From: Microcystis panniformis FACHB-1757
GTDB lineage: Bacteria > Cyanobacteriota > Cyanobacteriia > Cyanobacteriales > Microcystaceae
Assembly (NCBI RefSeq): GCF_001264245.1
Contig: NZ_CP011339.1
Span: forward strand, 4,960,001-5,024,000
DNA length: 64,000 bases
Reading direction: 5' to 3'
Under the pieces are notes generated by a model. The model was not told the DNA's origin and ran no database searches. It saw only the letters and a list, made by a program, of their open reading frames with translations. Positions 54,240-62,225 of the stretch are shown one piece after another. A program made the translations under genes and the position numbers. The stretch's first letter is position 1, and each line of letters opens with the position of its first letter.

Positions 54240-55249
54240 AAGCAGATTTAGAAACGATCAAGGCAGAGTATGCCGCTAATTTTCTCAAAGATTACCACAA
54301 TGATCCCCAAAGTTTAGCATCGCCAACAATTTTAATCGATCGCTCCCATTGGGGTTTATTAGAATTAAAAGGCCAGGATCGACTGCGTTTTCTCCACAAT
54401 CAAACCAGTAACGCTATCGATCGCCTGAAACCGGGTCAGGGTTGTGAGACAATTTTCCTTAACTCTACCGGTCGTACCCTCGATTTTGTCACAGTTTACG
54501 CCGGCGATGATTCCCTCCTCATCCTCGTTTCTCCCCAACGTCGTCAATTTTTACTGGAATTGATCGATCGCTATATTTTCCCCTTCGATAAGGTGGAAAT
54601 TAGCGACTTAACCGATAATTTTGCCATTGTCACCCTAATCGGTACTGAAAGCGGGCAATACCTGCAAAAAATCGCCATTCCAGAGCAGATTTTAACGGGG
54701 GTGCAGCATAGTCATTATCTCCTTTCTGAACCCGCCCTGAGACTGGCCGTCGGTACCGGCTTAGACCTACCCGGATATACTTTAATCGTTGCCGCCGCCG
54801 AAGCCGGTCCCCTCTGGGAAAATTTAATTAAAAATGGCGTTACTCCCGCCGATGAGCAGGTGTGGGAATACCTGAGAATCCATCAAGGCCGACCGGCAGT
54901 CGATCGAGAATTAACCGAAGACTATAACCCTTTAGAGGCCGGTTTATGGCGAGCGATTGTATTTGATAAGGGTTGTTATATTGGTCAAGAAACTATCGCC
55001 CGTCTTAACACCTATAAAGGCGTAAAACAAAGACTTTGGGGTATAAAACTCAGCCAACCCGTCCCCAGCAATACCCCGATTATTTTAGAAGCCCAAAAAG
55101 TCGGTTTACTCACCAGTGTGCTGGAGGATTTTGGCTTGGGTTATGTGAAAACAAAAGCGGGAGGAGAAGGTTTAAAAGTGCAAATCGGCGAGGCAACAGG
55201 AGAATTAATCTCTTTACCCTTCCTCTCTCACGAATACCCCTTTCAGTGA
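54236..55249 (+). CDS. ygfZ: YgfZ/GcvT-like folate-binding protein
   Basis: The 337-residue protein has the GcvT-type fold (HWGLLELKGQDRLRFLHNQT) and the YgfZ signature KGCYIGQETIAR with its conserved Cys. YgfZ proteins use tetrahydrofolate in the repair or assembly of certain Fe-S enzymes. The C-terminal barrel (LGYVKTKAGGEGLKVQIGEA) is present. Confidence 0.9.
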   Translation: MKADLETIKAEYAANFLKDYHNDPQSLASPTILIDRSHWGLLELKGQDRLRFLHNQTSNAIDRLKPGQGCETIFLNSTGRTLDFVTVYAGDDSLLILVSPQRRQFLLELIDRYIFPFDKVEISDLTDNFAIVTLIGTESGQYLQKIAIPEQILTGVQHSHYLLSEPALRLAVGTGLDLPGYTLIVAAAEAGPLWENLIKNGVTPADEQVWEYLRIHQGRPAVDRELTEDYNPLEAGLWRAIVFDKGCYIGQETIARLNTYKGVKQRLWGIKLSQPVPSNTPIILEAQKVGLLTSVLEDFGLGYVKTKAGGEGLKVQIGEATGELISLPFLSHEYPFQ

Positions 55250-55403
55250 ACAGTAATCAGTAATCAGTAATCAGTAAACAGAACGTAGGTTGGGTTGAAG
55301 TATGAAACCCAACGCCCGCCTGGGTTAGTGATAACTGATAACTGATAACTGATAACTAATAACTGATAACTGATAACTGATAACTGATAACTGAAAAACC
55401 CCC
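55250..55403. repeat. GATAACT heptamer repeats and GTAGGTTGGGTT repeat between convergent genes
   Basis: CAGTAATCAGT units, a GTAGGTTGGGTT...AACCCAAC inverted repeat at 55285-55325 and about ten GATAACT units at 55329-55393 fill the gap between ygfZ and nadE. Confidence 0.8.
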
Positions 55404-57062
55404 CTAACCCCAGCGACTAGCGATAGGCATTCGCCAACCAGTGCCAAAAGCGCGATCGCTAATTTTTAGGACCGGGGGAGCTTGTTTGCGCTTAAATTCG
55501 GCATTTTTAACTAATTTAATCACTTTCTGCACAATTTCAGCCTCAAAACCGGCGGCGATAATTTGTTCGGCAGATTGATGGCGATCGATTAATAGTGCTA
55601 AAATAGCATCTAAAATCTCGTAGGGAGGTAAAGAATCTTGATCCTTCTGATTGGGTTTTAATTCAGCACTAGGAGCTTTATTAATCACATTAAGGGGAAT
55701 AATTTCCCCGTGCCGATTTAACCAGCGACAGAGGGAATAAACGCGGGTTTTCGGCACATCAGCAATCACTGCTAAACCACCATTCATATCACCGTAAAGG
55801 GTGCAATATCCCACCGCCATTTCTGATTTATTGCCAGTGGATAATAGTAAATGTCCGAATTTATTAGAGAGAGCCATCAATAAATTACCGCGAATGCGTG
55901 ACTGAAGATTTTCTTCAGCAATACCGAAATCAGTCCCCGCAAAAAGACCATCTAAAAGTTGATCATAAGCGTTCATAATTTCTTTAATTGCTAACTTCTC
56001 ACTTTTGATACCTAAATTATTAACTAAAGCCACTGCATCGCTAATCGAATGGTCGGAACTATAGGGAGAAGGCATCATCACAGCGAGAACATTTTCTTTA
56101 CCTAATGCGTCGCTGGCAATAGCGGCAACTAAACTGGAATCAATGCCACCACTCAAGCCAAAAATTACCCGTTTAAAACCGCATTTCTGCACATAATCTC
56201 GCACTCCTAAGACTAAAGCTTGATAAATTTCCTCATCTTCATCGACAGGTAAAGGATGAATAACTGCGGGTAACAAATCTTGATTAAACTCGATCAATTC
56301 TAGGCTAGAAGTAAATGCCTGAGCGCGATAAATCACTTCTCCTTGTCGGTTAAAAGCAACACTGTCACCATCAAAAATTAAATCATCATTACCTCCCACT
56401 TGATTGACATAAACTATCGGTAAATTATATCTAGTGGCACTATGGGATAATAAAGATTCTCGCAATTTTTGCTTACCGACACTGTAGGGAGAAGCGGAAA
56501 GATTAACGATTAAATCCACTCCCAAATTAGCTAAATCGGCGATGGGATTAACTGCGTATTGACGCTGACCCCAAAATTGTTCATCATTCCAAACATCTTC
56601 ACAGATAGTTACACCGATTTTTACATTATTTTCTGTTATTTGAAAATATTGACTTTCTTTCCCAGAAGCAAAGTAACGATCCTCATCAAAAACATCGTAG
56701 GTAGGCAATAAACGTTTAGTAAAAATTTGTTTAATCTCTTGACTTTTCAACAAAGCTATGCTATTAAATAACGGCTTTTCCCCTCTGACCGTTGCCGAGG
56801 GATTTTTTTCGACAAAACCGACTAAGACAGCTAACTTTTCTGGTAATTGTTGGGACAATAATTGCAATTGTTGAGACATTTTCTCCACAAAACCCAGATT
56901 TAATAATAAGTCTCTGGGAGGATAACCACAGAGGGATAATTCTGGGGTTAAAAGTAATTCTGCTCCCTGATTAAATGCCGTTTGAGCAGCCTCTAAAATT
57001 CTTTGGGCATTTCCTTCGATATCTCCAACAATGGGATTTAATTGAGCGATAGCAATTCTCAT
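55404..57062 (-). CDS. nadE: Glutamine-dependent NAD+ synthetase
   Basis: An N-terminal nitrilase-like glutaminase (Glu in LLTPELSLCGYPPRD, Lys in KRLLPTYDVFDE, Cys in GVTICEDVWND) is fused to the ATP-pyrophosphatase domain with FGLSGGIDSSLVAAIA. It makes NAD from deamido-NAD with glutamine as nitrogen source. It is the last gene of nadD-nrtR-nadE, 12 bases downstream of nrtR. The length, 552, is normal. Confidence 0.96.
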   Translation of the reverse strand: MRIAIAQLNPIVGDIEGNAQRILEAAQTAFNQGAELLLTPELSLCGYPPRDLLLNLGFVEKMSQQLQLLSQQLPEKLAVLVGFVEKNPSATVRGEKPLFNSIALLKSQEIKQIFTKRLLPTYDVFDEDRYFASGKESQYFQITENNVKIGVTICEDVWNDEQFWGQRQYAVNPIADLANLGVDLIVNLSASPYSVGKQKLRESLLSHSATRYNLPIVYVNQVGGNDDLIFDGDSVAFNRQGEVIYRAQAFTSSLELIEFNQDLLPAVIHPLPVDEDEEIYQALVLGVRDYVQKCGFKRVIFGLSGGIDSSLVAAIASDALGKENVLAVMMPSPYSSDHSISDAVALVNNLGIKSEKLAIKEIMNAYDQLLDGLFAGTDFGIAEENLQSRIRGNLLMALSNKFGHLLLSTGNKSEMAVGYCTLYGDMNGGLAVIADVPKTRVYSLCRWLNRHGEIIPLNVINKAPSAELKPNQKDQDSLPPYEILDAILALLIDRHQSAEQIIAAGFEAEIVQKVIKLVKNAEFKRKQAPPVLKISDRAFGTGWRMPIASRWG

Positions 57063-57074
57063 ATTTTTTCCTAT

Positions 57075-57803
57075 TTAAACAAAAACTAACGGTTGCTCTT
57101 TAAAGGGAGCAAAAGCTTTTTCATCAAAGCGATATAAACTAGCGGGACGACCAGCACCACGAGAGACTTTTAAACCCATATCCTTGAGAAATCCTAATTT
57201 CAATAGCCGATTTCTGAAGTTAGAATAATCACTAAAATTTTTACCTAAAATTGTCTCATAAAATTGATAAAGATCATTTAAAGTAAATAATTCTGGTAAA
57301 ACCTCAAAAGCGACGGGACTATACTCTACTTTATTGCGTAATCTTCGCCAGCCATATTCCAAAATTTGACCGTGATTAAAGGCTAAATCTGGCACTTTAT
57401 CAATCATATACCAAGTGATATTATAATCCCGTTCAGTGATTAATTTTGCTTCTTCAAACCGCACTAAAGCGAAGTAACTCACCGATAGATAACGTTTCCC
57501 AAAACTCTCGGCTGCTGCTGGGGAATCTCCCTCTGGACTGCCAAAAGTATATAACTGTTCCAGATAAAGATTATTGACACTAATTTTCTCGGCTAAAATT
57601 CGATAGGCTGCCGTTTCCAGTGATTCCCCATTTCTCACTAAAGTCCCGGGTAAACTCCAGTAATTACTAAAGGGTTCTTCCCGTCTTTTAATCAGAAGCA
57701 CCAGCAGCCGATTTAATTGGGTATCAACGGAAAAGATCACGTTATCAACTCCCACTTTAAAATCAGCTAGAGATTTATTATCTAGGGTATTTTGCGGTTT
57801 CAT
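57075..57803 (-). CDS. nrtR: NrtR-like Nudix-domain regulator of NAD metabolism
   Basis: A Nudix-like N-terminal domain (FSNYWSLPGTLVRNGESLET) is followed by a winged-helix C-terminal part (LLKLGFLKDMGLKVSRGAGR). The Nudix box is degenerate: the REUxEE part reads RILAEK, so hydrolase activity is doubtful. NrtR proteins bind ADP-ribose and repress NAD biosynthesis genes. Its position between nadD and nadE supports this. It overlaps nadD as ATGA. Confidence 0.87.
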   Translation of the reverse strand: MKPQNTLDNKSLADFKVGVDNVIFSVDTQLNRLLVLLIKRREEPFSNYWSLPGTLVRNGESLETAAYRILAEKISVNNLYLEQLYTFGSPEGDSPAAAESFGKRYLSVSYFALVRFEEAKLITERDYNITWYMIDKVPDLAFNHGQILEYGWRRLRNKVEYSPVAFEVLPELFTLNDLYQFYETILGKNFSDYSNFRNRLLKLGFLKDMGLKVSRGAGRPASLYRFDEKAFAPFKEQPLVFV

Positions 57804-58366
57804 GCGTAAAGTTTTTGACCTTCGATATAATCTTTAATCGGTGCAGGAACAGCCTGTTTATCGCCTTTTTCTCGATAATCTGTTGAGGATACAGCCGGAG
57901 CAAATACATCAGCAATTAGACAATCACCCCCTAATGTTTGCAGTTGTTCAATATCATCTTGATTAATAGGATAACCGGGACGGGGAATCACGAGAATTTT
58001 GACTTTTTCTAGTAATTCTTGGCTGCGATACCAGTGCCTAATTTGTCCAGCTAAATCGGAACCAATGACTAGGGTATATTCCTCCTGTTCTCCCCAAATT
58101 GTTTGCGCTTTTTCCACACTAATTAAGCTCCGTCGATCGCTTAATTCTCGTCGCAGTTGTATATTATCCCTTGGGGGTTGAATATCCCGGATGAGCAAAT
58201 TTAACATCCTCAGACGATGTTCGAGACTGGTTTGATGATTTTTAAAGGGATTATCGGCGGCCCAAACTGCAACGATATCGTACTGTTCCGATAACCATTT
58301 TAGTATGGCTTGATGACCGGCAGTAGGAGGATCGGCACTGGTTCCAAAAAGGGCAATTTTAAGCAT
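57800..58366 (-). CDS. nadD: Nicotinate-nucleotide adenylyltransferase
   Basis: The nucleotidyltransferase motif GTSADPPTAGH (the GxFxPxHxGH variant) and the C-terminal VSSTDYREKG (SSTxxR) are present. It makes deamido-NAD from nicotinate mononucleotide. I use the ATG at 58366 rather than a GTG at 58387. The three-gene operon contains two consecutive NAD synthesis steps plus their regulator. Confidence 0.9.
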   Translation of the reverse strand: MLKIALFGTSADPPTAGHQAILKWLSEQYDIVAVWAADNPFKNHQTSLEHRLRMLNLLIRDIQPPRDNIQLRRELSDRRSLISVEKAQTIWGEQEEYTLVIGSDLAGQIRHWYRSQELLEKVKILVIPRPGYPINQDDIEQLQTLGGDCLIADVFAPAVSSTDYREKGDKQAVPAPIKDYIEGQKLYA

Positions 58367-58606
58367 AGGGTTCAATTGCTTGCTCACTGAGGGATTAGTT
58401 TAACTCTGCTCAAGCTTGGCAAAGATTAACTTCTCCCCATTATAGTTGATTTTACCAAAATAGGGCAAGAGGATCAGTGATCAGTAATCAGTGATCAGTA
58501 ATCAGTGATCAGTGAAGTTTTGCGACGAGTGGGCTGCTATTAACTTAACAGAAAATTCCCTAACACTTGGCCGTTCTGAATAGGGGAGATTGCGTCTAAT
58601 TGCAAA
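58367..58606. repeat. nadD upstream region with CAGTGATCAGTAAT repeats
   Basis: Repeats of ATCAGTGATCAGTAATCAGT lie at 58469-58516. The nadD promoter and any NrtR operator should be here, but no operator can be assigned. Confidence 0.55.
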
Positions 58607-58882
58607 GGGTGCATCTCACATTTGCAGAAATACCGACAATCAGCACTTATCAGTGACTCTTAAATTGGTACAAAAATATGAACAATCGCGTGTAAGCATC
58701 CCACCGAAAAGCTAATGCGCGGGGGGTTTGGGGGCGGCGCCACGCCCCCAACGGGGGGTTTGGGGGGTAGAACCCCCCAAAGGCTTGGATTGAGTGATAA
58801 AATCGGAAGTAATGCCCGATTTTAAAAGAGAGTTTCCCCGTAAAAATCCCAATTGGTAGATTGACAAAAATGAGATGCACCT
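58607..58882. mobile_element. 276-bp MITE with 8-bp duplication ATTGCAAA
   Basis: The ends GGGTGCATCTCA and TGAGATGCACCT are inverted repeats, flanked by ATTGCAAA at 58599-58606 and 58883-58890. The centre has a strong G/C-rich inverted repeat (GGGGGTTTGGGGG...CCCCC). The ends resemble those at 2674-2795. Confidence 0.85.
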
Positions 58883-58897
58883 ATTGCAAAAAGATAC

Positions 58898-59488
58898 TTA
58901 TTCTTGAATAAGAGCATAATCATAATGCTCCAAAATTTCACCTAAACAGGATGAATTATCATCGTATAAATTACCTAAGTTGTCTTCTTGCAAATGGTTT
59001 CTAACCCGATCAAAAAGCCCAACGGAATAGACACTATCATCATGACGAGAACGGTATCTAATCCCATCTACTCCTTGGGGATGTTCCCAAATTGCCTGCC
59101 CCCAAGTCCGACAATATTCATAATCACCGGAAGAAATGCGGGCATCTATTCCTATACGAACAAGGGCCGGCCCCGTTAAGTCGGCCAACAGTAAAGTGCG
59201 ATCACTTCTAATTCTAAAAAGATTTCTATTTCTTAGGGCTGTAACGGTTACGGCTCCGTCAAATGTTCGGCCAAAACATTCAATAAAGGTACTGTACTCA
59301 TCACCCACATAGAGAAGCCCATAGCCCTGATTGGGTCCATCGAAACGACCGCTACCACTGCGGTCAAAATGAAGACTAGAAAGGTGTCCGGTTTTATTTA
59401 ATCTTAGCCAGGGGCCTGGGGTTTCAATGACGGGCAATTGACGCTGACTAAAATCGTCTGGTGGGAGGGGAAAAGGAGGCAAACCCAT
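58898..59488 (-). CDS. RES-domain toxin
   Basis: The 196-residue protein has the RES-domain pattern: Arg in HFDRSGSGRFDGPNQGYGLL, then YVGDEYSTFIECFGR with the conserved Glu, and later DGIRYRSRHDD. RES toxins of type II toxin-antitoxin systems degrade or phosphorolyse NAD+. The gene overlaps the antitoxin stop as TAATG. It lies 0.5 kb from the NAD synthesis operon. No serine-rich variation of the active site can be judged without alignment. Confidence 0.85.
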   Translation of the reverse strand: MGLPPFPLPPDDFSQRQLPVIETPGPWLRLNKTGHLSSLHFDRSGSGRFDGPNQGYGLLYVGDEYSTFIECFGRTFDGAVTVTALRNRNLFRIRSDRTLLLADLTGPALVRIGIDARISSGDYEYCRTWGQAIWEHPQGVDGIRYRSRHDDSVYSVGLFDRVRNHLQEDNLGNLYDDNSSCLGEILEHYDYALIQE

Positions 59489-59928
59489 TACGCCGCGCTA
59501 TGACTCCCGTAACACTTAGCGGCCAAAACCACTGGCTCGATTTCTCCCTTTTGGAGTTTTTCTAGCGGGGTTGCTCCCTCTAAACGAATATCACCCGTGA
59601 GCAGAAAGAGCATTTGTGTCCAAGCACCGTCTTCTTTTAGGACGGCTAACACTTGGTCTAAACCTGACAAAACTTTGCCATCAATAAATTGCCAAGCGGG
59701 ATAAACTAATTCCTCGTTGACAGATAAACCTAAGACCTGATGATTGAGCCTCATAGTTTCTAACTCCAAAGAACTACAGGCTAAAACACGACAAACCTCG
59801 GCGCTGGTTAAGGTTCCGCCTTGCTTAGATAGGAAGCGCTTCTTCGCTTCTTCGCCTCGTTTAATGGCAGCTGCCAACGCAGGGGCTAAAGCTAAAGGAG
59901 ATTGTGTTTTTTGTATAGATTCTAACAT
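59488..59928 (-). CDS. Antitoxin of the RES system (Xre/MbcA/ParS-like)
   Basis: The 146-residue protein has an N-terminal helical part with a DNA-binding-like segment (GGTLTSAEVCRVLACSSLEL) and a C-terminal toxin-binding-like region (FLLTGDIRLEGATPLEKLQK, GEIEPVV). This is the layout of DUF2384-type antitoxins that pair with RES toxins. It comes first in the operon. Confidence 0.8.
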   Translation of the reverse strand: MLESIQKTQSPLALAPALAAAIKRGEEAKKRFLSKQGGTLTSAEVCRVLACSSLELETMRLNHQVLGLSVNEELVYPAWQFIDGKVLSGLDQVLAVLKEDGAWTQMLFLLTGDIRLEGATPLEKLQKGEIEPVVLAAKCYGSHSAA

Positions 59929-60064
59929 TTTTAAGCAACCCTACCACCGCGAACGTATTTTAAATCCTTGATTAGTTTTTAGGAAGACCCTATCTACCCC
60001 TCATAATAACAGATGGTGGGCATTGCCCACAGGTGGGCGTTATCTACAAAGGCACAATTGCGGT

Positions 60065-60385
60065 TCATTCTTTTTTCGGTGATATTTTAAGTTTTGCTGT
60101 AAATTTGACTCCAAACTCCATTCCTAACTCTAATTCAGCCTCCCATTCGAGATTCCGTTTTTTGCAAGCATTATTAAACTCATCATGAACTTTATCAATC
60201 AACTGGCTTAAGTCATCAATTGCCTGCTCAGGATCGATGAAGAGTGGAGCTAAAATCACGGACTCATCTTCACTTTCGCCAGATTTTTCAGTATTTCGAC
60301 TCAGATCATCTCGTTGTACAACAACAATTTTAGGTTCTAAGGAAACAATTTTGAGTTTTTGAGTTGGCTGGAGATTATCAGACAC
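60065..60385 (-). CDS. Pepco-like small protein (106 aa)
   Basis: The C-terminal half (EAELELGMEFGVKFTAKLKI) resembles the Pepco/Trypco domains predicted to associate with peptidases in bacterial conflict systems. The N-terminus is acidic and probably disordered. It lies 43 bases downstream of a retropepsin-like protease gene, in the same direction, which fits that association. The family name is from memory and unsure. Confidence 0.55.
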   Translation of the reverse strand: MSDNLQPTQKLKIVSLEPKIVVVQRDDLSRNTEKSGESEDESVILAPLFIDPEQAIDDLSQLIDKVHDEFNNACKKRNLEWEAELELGMEFGVKFTAKLKISPKKE

Positions 60386-60427
60386 TTAATCTTTCCTAAA
60401 TCTTGATGAATAATAGAGGAACCCACG

Positions 60428-60862
60428 TTAAAGCGAAATAAATAGCTTTTCTAGTTTAAGAGTTTTTTGAGGATAATCAATGATTACCTTTAATTCTTTG
60501 AGAATGTCCCCTCCTAAAATCCCATCAATATAGTATTTTGAGAATACTCCCGGAAGAGAGCCAAAAAAAACTTCTGTTTCACTAAACAAAATAGAACCTA
60601 TTTCCAGTCTATCAAGCCTAGCAGTCCTATACCAAGAACTACCCGTTACACCACTTCCCCGAGCAGATGATTGAGATGTCGGTAAATCTAGAAAGTCTAA
60701 TAAATCTGGATGAAAGACAGTCACCTGTGACCCCGTATCTAGTAGGACATTAACCGTTCTTCGGTTGTCGTTAAACTCAACAGTGACTGGAATCACCCAC
60801 ATAGACAATCTCTCAAGATTGTGGTCTCCCTCAAATGTATGTTCAACGACAATGACGGCCAT
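60428..60862 (-). CDS. Retropepsin-like aspartic protease
   Basis: The protein has the single-lobe aspartic protease pattern VNVLLDTGSQVTVFHPDLLD, with the catalytic Asp-Thr-Gly, and a late hydrophobic-Gly motif DGILGGDILKELKVIIDYPQ. Such enzymes act as dimers. ATG at 60862 (MAVIVVEHTFEG) is preferred over the ORF start at 60913. It is followed by the Pepco-like gene and preceded by an unknown 78-residue gene. Confidence 0.85.
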   Translation of the reverse strand: MAVIVVEHTFEGDHNLERLSMWVIPVTVEFNDNRRTVNVLLDTGSQVTVFHPDLLDFLDLPTSQSSARGSGVTGSSWYRTARLDRLEIGSILFSETEVFFGSLPGVFSKYYIDGILGGDILKELKVIIDYPQKTLKLEKLFISL

Positions 60863-60928
60863 GTAGATTAAGGATGATGGAGTAAGGATAAAAGCTGTAG
60901 CGTTGATAGCCAAGACTCATTATCAACT

Positions 60929-61165
60929 TTAAGCAACTTTACTTCCGTCAACAAGACCTGTATAAAACAAATATAAGTCTCCCTTCAAATGTTTAGTCTC
61001 TTGTATCAGCTTACTTTTATCGTCTGAATACCCAATAACCTTACCTTTCTCTGGCCAGCCATATTTGTCGCGACCAGTGATCTCTACGACCACCCATTGA
61101 TCGGGGTAATAGGATGAGACATCGGCTATACTCAAATCTTCTGTTTTGTGGCTAAGTGTCTTCAT
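60929..61165 (-). CDS. Small hypothetical protein next to the protease (78 aa)
   Basis: From ATG 61165 the product begins MKTLSHKTEDLSIADVSSYY and contains PDQWVVVEITGRDKYGWPEK, GKVIGYSDDKSKLIQETKHL. It looks like a small beta-rich domain. In cyanobacteria such a gene is often seen beside retropepsin genes, in my recollection. The three genes form one minus-strand unit. Confidence 0.65.
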   Translation of the reverse strand: MKTLSHKTEDLSIADVSSYYPDQWVVVEITGRDKYGWPEKGKVIGYSDDKSKLIQETKHLKGDLYLFYTGLVDGSKVA

Positions 61166-61683
61166 GGCTAAGGTGGCAGTTGATTTGATCAGGATCTTTA
61201 TAGATTCATAGATTCGCAATAGTCATCGGATGAATTGCTTCTGGCAACCGTCCTGCATATAACGGTACAGACACTCCAGATTGTTAACCGAGTCTTGAAA
61301 GCCCTGTGCTACAAAGGGTTGAAATGTTGAGAAAGATGTGACTAATCGACAGTAGTTGGGAGGATTTTCGATCTTAAGGTAATCAACATATCTATATTTG
61401 TAGTCACCGATACTTGCTTAGAGGGGATTGCAATAACAACCAAAAAGTTATTTTGCTACTAGGATTACATGAGACAAAAGAGAAATCAACCAATAATTAT
61501 TGGTTATTGCAAAACCCCAAATTTGGTAGGGGTTGGTTTCCCAACTGGGTGCTTGCTTTGGAAATAGAGACAAGATGTCAACCAACAATTGTTGCAATGT
61601 TTAACCAACAATTGTTGCTATCATTAAACAATAATTGTTGGTACTCCATTTCAAAATATGCTAACTAGCTCGAAAATACAGCC
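61166..61683. promoter_or_regulatory. Divergent region with AT-rich palindromes
   Basis: About 0.5 kb separates two divergent units. It holds two perfect CAACAATTGTTG palindromes (61583-61594 and 61606-61617, 23 bp apart), a related CAATAATTGTTGG at 61629-61641 and AACCAATAATTATTGGTT near 61489-61506. They lie 45-200 bases upstream of the gene at 61684 and look like operator sites. No homology is known to me. Confidence 0.55.
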
Positions 61684-62220
61684 ATGAAGACGCTCTCGTC
61701 AATGCCCCAAAACCTATCCGATGCCGAAAGGCAAGCAAGCAACTGTGGTTTGTATATTTCCAAGCTACAAGCTTTGTTGGCAGAAATCGAACCCCCATCT
61801 GAAAAATACAAAATGCTCCTGTCACTGTGTGATGCCCAAAAGCAGGCAAGAAACTGTGGTTTGGATATACCCAAGCTAGAAGCTTTGTTGGCAGAAATCG
61901 AACCCCTATCTGAAAAATACAAAATTATTTTCTATCTGGCGGCTACAGGTCTTTTTTCTGCGGATGACCTCGCTGAAATGTTCAATCATAGCAGCGGCAA
62001 AAATCTAAACGCAGATTTCAACAAAAATCTAGGATCCCATCTTAAGGATTACCTTGAGTTAGATGACAGTGATCGTCTGGGAATTACTTCCCTAAGAAGG
62101 ATTCTCTTTAAAAAGGGCTATCTTGTTGACATTAATGACGATGAATTAGTGAGAGTTTTGCCAACACGCTACGCTGAAAATTCTCAATTAGAGCAGTCTT
62201 TTACTGTCAGACACAATTAG
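61684..62220 (+). CDS. Hypothetical protein with a 37-residue internal tandem duplication (178 aa)
   Basis: Residues about 14-50 and 51-87 repeat the unit NCGLYISKLQALLAEIEP / NCGLDIPKLEALLAEIEP, nearly identical at the DNA level with a 111-bp period, so the duplication is recent. The rest is helical (LAATGLFSADDLAEMFNHSS, NKNLGSHLKDYLELDDSDRL). No family is recognised. It overlaps or abuts the next gene, so they are one operon. Confidence 0.7.
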   Translation: MKTLSSMPQNLSDAERQASNCGLYISKLQALLAEIEPPSEKYKMLLSLCDAQKQARNCGLDIPKLEALLAEIEPLSEKYKIIFYLAATGLFSADDLAEMFNHSSGKNLNADFNKNLGSHLKDYLELDDSDRLGITSLRRILFKKGYLVDINDDELVRVLPTRYAENSQLEQSFTVRHN

Positions 62221-62225
62221 TGCGG

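Noticed and set aside
61414..61668. Plus-strand ORF of 84 codons
   Set aside because: It runs through the palindromic operator-like region, is Asn/Leu-rich by AT content and has no Shine-Dalgarno.
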